The translations under genes and the position numbers were made by a program. A stretch of DNA of 64,000 bases from Saxidomus purpurata (Eukaryota > Mollusca > Bivalvia > Venerida > Veneridae): assembly GCA_022818135.1 (NCBI GenBank), contig JAFMSR010000018.1, positions 36,728,375 to 36,792,374 of the forward strand, read 5' to 3'. Positions 59,717 through 64,000 of this stretch are shown one piece after another (the stretch's first letter is position 1; each line of letters begins with the position of its first letter). A model generated the notes under the pieces. The model was not told the DNA's origin. It was given only the letters and a program-made list of their open reading frames with translations, and did not search any database.

Positions 59717-60053
59717 CTGTAATAAAACAACACATTGTTTTAAATAGAGGAATGATACCAGTTGATCAATATTGTTCTGTAATAAAACAACACATTGTTT
59801 TAAATAGAGGAATGATACCAGTTGATCAATATTGTTCTGTAATAAAACAACACATTGTTTTAAATAGAGGAATGATACCAGTTGATCAATATTGTTCTGT
59901 AATAAAACAACACATTGTTTTAAATAGAGGAATGATACCAGTTGATCAATATTGTTCTGTAATAAAACAACACATTGTTCTAAATAGAGGAATGATACCA
60001 GTTGATCAATATTGTTCTGTAATAAAACAACACATTGTTTTAAATAGGGCCAT
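59711..60053. repeat. 60-bp minisatellite over the UBE2R splice acceptor
   Basis: ATTGTTCTGTAATAAAACAA occurs at 59711, 59771, 59831, 59891, 59951 and 60011, at exactly 60-bp steps. The copies differ by about one base. On the minus strand each holds the UBE2R acceptor (TTTTATTACAG) plus the first nine exon bases; only the 59711 copy continues into the true exon. A 113-codon plus-strand frame of 20-residue repeats is an artefact. Confidence 0.95.
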
Positions 60054-60257
60054 CCTTAAAAAATTGTTTGTTTGCCCTAACGCGACCGACTGATGAAAAT
60101 CCTCCCGACTGACTTTTTTTTTTGGATCTGAAAGCCAAAAAAAATTTTTTCTGCCGTTCCGTTTTTTGTCATTTTCCATCTTTCCGGTATTTCTTTTCTG
60201 TAGTTCTTTCGTAAGTAATACCAATCAGTTATCCTCGACTATGCTTGACAGAACGTG
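60054..60257. other. Spacer, probably UBE2R intron
   Basis: T-rich tracts near 60113-60160. No exon found. Confidence 0.4.
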
Positions 60258-61615
60258 CAGGGGTGTGGAAATCCTTTATTTTTTCACTTTTCCGCGGACG
60301 AGTGAGATGTAAAAATTCACTTGTCCGAGGTCAAAATTCACCTGTCCAGATTTCAACATTAAAACCAAATTATGTGAAACAAACAAGGACCAGGTTAAGA
60401 TTTTTATTTTATATGCTAATCAGTACATGTCTAGAGGATTCTGCAAAGTGAGCTTGGGAGTGCCTGAAGTGACTTGGAGTACGGAGAAATATTACGGCAC
60501 TTCCCGGGAGTGTATTTGCGACAATCCGAGTGGTTTTACACGTAAATTAACGGGTTTACGGGAAATAAAAATCAGATTTATTATATTCAGTAGAAATGTG
60601 TCCACACTGCTGTATGCATATTAATTCAAAAAGATTTGGCGACCGACGAACATTTTGTAAAGCGTGTTCAATATATTTTATCACCAAAAATAAAACTTAC
60701 TCATAACATTATTTATTCCAAACTATTATTTTTATAATCCAAAATTATCAGACTATTGTCTAGAGCTACTTTTACATGTCTCGAACTGTCAAATATCTCG
60801 GCCTTTTTGATGCCACGTGCTTCTCGAAGATCAAAGAAAACTCACATGTACAATATAGCGTCGGCGATTGTTTTTTGATCTCGTGACACCTGCAGCTTTA
60901 TCTTTTATGATTGAGGAGGTTGCAGTTAAAAAATTATTTTTATTCGGCAAGTGTTATTCATTAAAATAAATATTACTGGAAAAACGTTGACTTTGACAGT
61001 TGCTGAAACAATAAATGACAAAATCACGAACACGCTGGAACGCCGCTTTTTGTTTTATAAAGCACAGTTAGAACTTTTTTAATGTTAATTGATAAATATT
61101 TGTTTGCATTCACAAATTGACAAACATTACTCAGTCAGTGGTGTCACATAGCTTGGATTTGCAAACAGTTTTGCGTCACCCTTTACGACAGGCCACATTT
61201 TCCACACCTACAGCTGGTAACAAATGCTAAGGGACCAATTACAGCTTACTTTAAATGGAAATAAATATTGTAAGTCAACATAAAGGTGATAAATAGTTTA
61301 GATTCTGATAAGAAATAACTCAATTCTTTTTGAAACAATAAAAAACATAACGCCGTGATAGTATACAGTAGCGGCGATTCTCAACGAAAATACGTCTGAT
61401 TCGAACTTTGTAATTCAATGGATTTTGATTCAACAGGTCGCCTTTACAGGTGTATTAATGTTGGTTTTCATAAAACTGCAAACAAATCGGGCGGTTCCTG
61501 GCTGGATTACTTTGGACTGTCTTACATTATTCATTTCATTTTTCTCGAATTTTGACTTGTCCGCGGACAAGTTGGGCAGAAAAACACGTGTCGGACTAGG
61601 AATTCCGCACCCCTG
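60258..61615. mobile_element. hAT-like TIR element (1358 bp), non-autonomous
   Basis: The left end CAGGGGTGTGGAAATCC and the right end GGAATTCCGCACCCCTG are inverted; CAGGGGT is a usual hAT terminus. CCGCGGAC words lie just inside both ends (CCGCGGACGAGT and GTCCGCGGACAAG). The flanks share ACGTG on both sides, a weak target duplication. The longest frame is under 90 codons, so no transposase. It probably lies in a UBE2R intron. Confidence 0.7.
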
Positions 61616-62968
61616 ACGTGTACGCTGAAGCTCACTCCGCAGGGAAATCGTACCAATAATCGTGTCAGAAATCTGACACGCTCGCATTTCAGTATTTCAT
61701 AAGAAATGAATGAAAAGAATAAATAATTTTATTAATAAGACTATAATCTTGCCAAATTTGAACATCAAATTGTATCTATTTAGCGTAAAGCAAAACGAAA
61801 GTTTCGAGCACGTCAGAATTTTTACATATTGGTAGCCATCTTGCCGATTTGACAATTATCACGGGGCCATTCCCACGAACCTTTGGAAAAGGATATCTGC
61901 GGGAAATCGCCGAAGATTCCGATTGCGGTCACGATCAGGGAAAGTTTATTTATTTACATGACCACGTGCGTTTTGGCGCGAACACTTTCAGGTTATGTAC
62001 CGCGTCGAAAATAAAGTAATTTTGTTTTCAAATTAAAAAACATAGTGGTAAATGCTATTTTATATTTACACTCGTCCTTTATATCATCTAAACACTAATC
62101 AAAACGAAATATCAAGCATTCTGAACTACATGAAAAAAAAGTGCGATTGCGTCATACGAAAGTCTGTTGTAAATGTAAACAAAATGATTCATGTTTGAAA
62201 AATCGATGTTTTTGTAGTCAACATTGGTTGTAGAACATCGTAATTGGTTTGAAAATATGAATTAATAAATATATGACCTAAACATGACCATATTTCCCTA
62301 CTGATCCAAAACTCTAAAGCTGCACCTGACGAAAAACAAAATATCAAAATAGCGGCATTTAGAGTTTTGGAAGCCAGAACTAAATGTTAAACCTGGCAAT
62401 GTCAGATGAAAAAATTCCACTCAATTTGATATTATCTGAACATTTTGTAAGTTCTCGCATAATTAAATTTTTACAGTGGTACAAATTAATTTTCTTATGT
62501 TGAAGTTCAAATTTTATTGATTTTTTTATGTGAACCTGTTCCTAACCTGGCCACAGGTCCAAATACAAGGCTCACTCCGACACTGAGTTGTTTGACATTC
62601 TATAGCTTAATAACTTCTTCAAATTTACGGTTTGAATGATTTTACAACACTATTAAAGCACTTCTGGAATGAGCCTTGTTAAGCACTTTGGGAGCCTGGC
62701 TTATGGCTAAAATGGTAATGTGCAAACCACCACCCATGCAGATATGTTACAAAGCAGGTTAATACAGTGGGGTGCTAATAGCCAATAGGTACATACAACA
62801 GAAGAAATAGAGAAATATTAAGACAAGAAAGGTGCAAATATTAAGTGTACAATATGTCAGCTATTAATCTAAGATACAACATACATGTCACTGTATGTAC
62901 CGAGTTAATACCGAGTTAATACAACATCTATAAAACATCTGAAAATCAAAAAAAAAAATTAAAAAAAA
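61616..62968. other. Probable UBE2R intron or upstream, no exon found
   Basis: Searched on the minus strand for the E2 core motifs (for example HPN, RWNP) of earlier CDC34 exons; none seen. AT-rich with interrupted frames. Confidence 0.4.
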
Positions 62969-64000
62969 ACAAGAGCTGTCCCTCCCAAGTGACGAATGCC
63001 CCCGAAAGAGGTGCCTCACAGTCTGTGTCCTCTCCATGTGCTCAATAAATGTGCTATGTAATTTTAAAATCCTTCCATGCATGACAGAGTAATCATGCAT
63101 ACAGTATTCCATTACTTTAAACACTAAGTGTGACCTTGACCTTTGAGATAGGGACTTGGGTCTTGCATGCGACACATCCACTTGATGTGCTAGACATTTG
63201 TGCACAGTTATTTTAAAATCCTTCAAAGCATAATAAAGTTATAGTCCGGACCAAATGTATGCATATATACAGGATTCCATTACCTATAAACTCTAAGTGT
63301 GACCTTGACCTTTGTGGTAGGGATGTGGGTCATGCACGCGACACGTCGTCTTGATGTGCTAGACATTTGTGCCAAATTATTTTAAAATCCTTCAAGGCAT
63401 GACAAAGTTACAGTCCGGACAAGAATGTGTGCATATATGCTTATATAGAGGAATCCATTACCTTCAAACTCTAAGTATGACCTTGACCTTTGAGCTAGGG
63501 ACGTGGGTCTTGCACGCGACACGTCGTCTTGATGTGCTAGACATTTGTGCCAAGTTATTTTAAAATCCTTCAATGCATGACAAAGTTACAGTCCGGACAC
63601 GAATGTGTGCATATATGCTTATATGGAGGAATCCATTACCTTCAAACTCTAAGTATGACCTTAACCTTTGAGCTAGGGACGTGGGTCTTGCACGCGACAC
63701 GTCGTCTTGATGTGCTAGACATGTGTGCCTAGTTATTTTAAAATCCTTCAATGCATGACAAAGTTACAGTCCGGACACGAATGTGTGCATATATAGAGGA
63801 TTCCATAACCTTCATACTCCAAGTGTGACCTTCACCTTTGAGGTAGGGATGTGGGTCTTGCACGCGACACGTCGTCTTGATGTGCTAGACATGTGTGCCA
63901 AGTTATTTTAAAATCCTTCAATGCATGACAAAGTTACAGTCCGGACACGAATTTGTAAGTGGGGACGCACGGACGGACGGACAGACGGACAGACGGACAG
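62969..64000 (+). mobile_element. Pearl/Helentron-like family 1 element, cut by window end
   Basis: Head ACAAGAGCTGTCCCTCCCAA and GTGACGAATGCCCCCGAAAG, then about six units of 170-178 bp with GTCCGGAC and TGACCTTGACCTTTGA, ending in the ACGGACGGACGGACAGACGG microsatellite at the window edge. It closely mirrors 27392-28483, including an internal order of variants (for example ATATATGCTTATATGGAG), so these two copies look more closely related to each other than to 16479-17712. Confidence 0.9.

Noticed and set aside
59752..60093. 113-codon plus-strand frame of five 20-residue repeats
   Set aside because: Created by a 60-bp minisatellite whose unit length is a multiple of three. The real function of this DNA is the UBE2R intron edge on the other strand.

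Overview
This 64 kb window is AT-rich eukaryotic nuclear DNA, most probably from a bivalve mollusc. The evidence is intron-containing animal genes set in a dense field of tandem-repeat mobile elements of the bivalve 'pearl'/Helentron type: a head reading ACAAGAGCTGTC, an array of 150-180 bp units, a (ACGG)n-like microsatellite and a tail ending in GGGGGCATAAAAA. The species cannot be fixed from the sequence. One 500 bp run of N is an assembly gap.

Four protein-coding loci are supported. (1) UBIAD1 (minus, 30554-32130): two exons, 338 codons, a membrane prenyltransferase for menaquinone-4/CoQ-type quinones. (2) A secreted single-domain C-type lectin (plus, 42822-46003): five exons that join in phase to 167 aa, with signal peptide, six cysteines and a WND motif, but RPD where EPN or QPD is usual. 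(3) SDHAF4 (plus, 50321-50656): a mitochondrial succinate dehydrogenase assembly factor. (4) The last two coding exons of a CDC34/UBE2R-type ubiquitin-conjugating enzyme (minus, 59114-59716); its 5' exons lie beyond the window. Weaker calls are a decayed lectin-like exon (46951-47130) and one possible exon of an unidentified plus-strand gene (34882-34977). The genes share no pathway and are not an operon.

Layout: 1-16 kb is intergenic with a 21-bp array, a hAT-like element, SINE pieces and old pearl-like fragments. 16-30 kb is repeat-rich: family-1 arrays, a 1.6 kb TA-flanked TIR element, two TTAA-flanked MITEs, a 1 kb TIR element, and pearl-like families 3, 4 and 5. 30-37 kb holds UBIAD1, trinucleotide repeats and the possible exon. 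37-47 kb holds a second TA-flanked TIR element, with a TTAA MITE nested inside it, ending 156 bp before the lectin start codon. The lectin's third intron carries two foldback elements. 47-54 kb holds the family-6 array, SDHAF4, a family-2 element nested in a family-1 element, and the gap. 54-64 kb holds pogo-type MITEs, the UBE2R exons with a 60-bp minisatellite over a splice acceptor, a hAT-like element and a last family-1 array that runs off the window.

The most notable observations are: one shared head on several pearl-like families whose array units are unrelated; a 60-bp minisatellite that copies the UBE2R 3' splice site six times at exactly 60 nt; paired 1.6-1.8 kb TIR elements with no transposase, one abutting the lectin promoter; and a family-1 unit that spreads nuclear-receptor half-site arrays (AAGGTCAAGGTCA).
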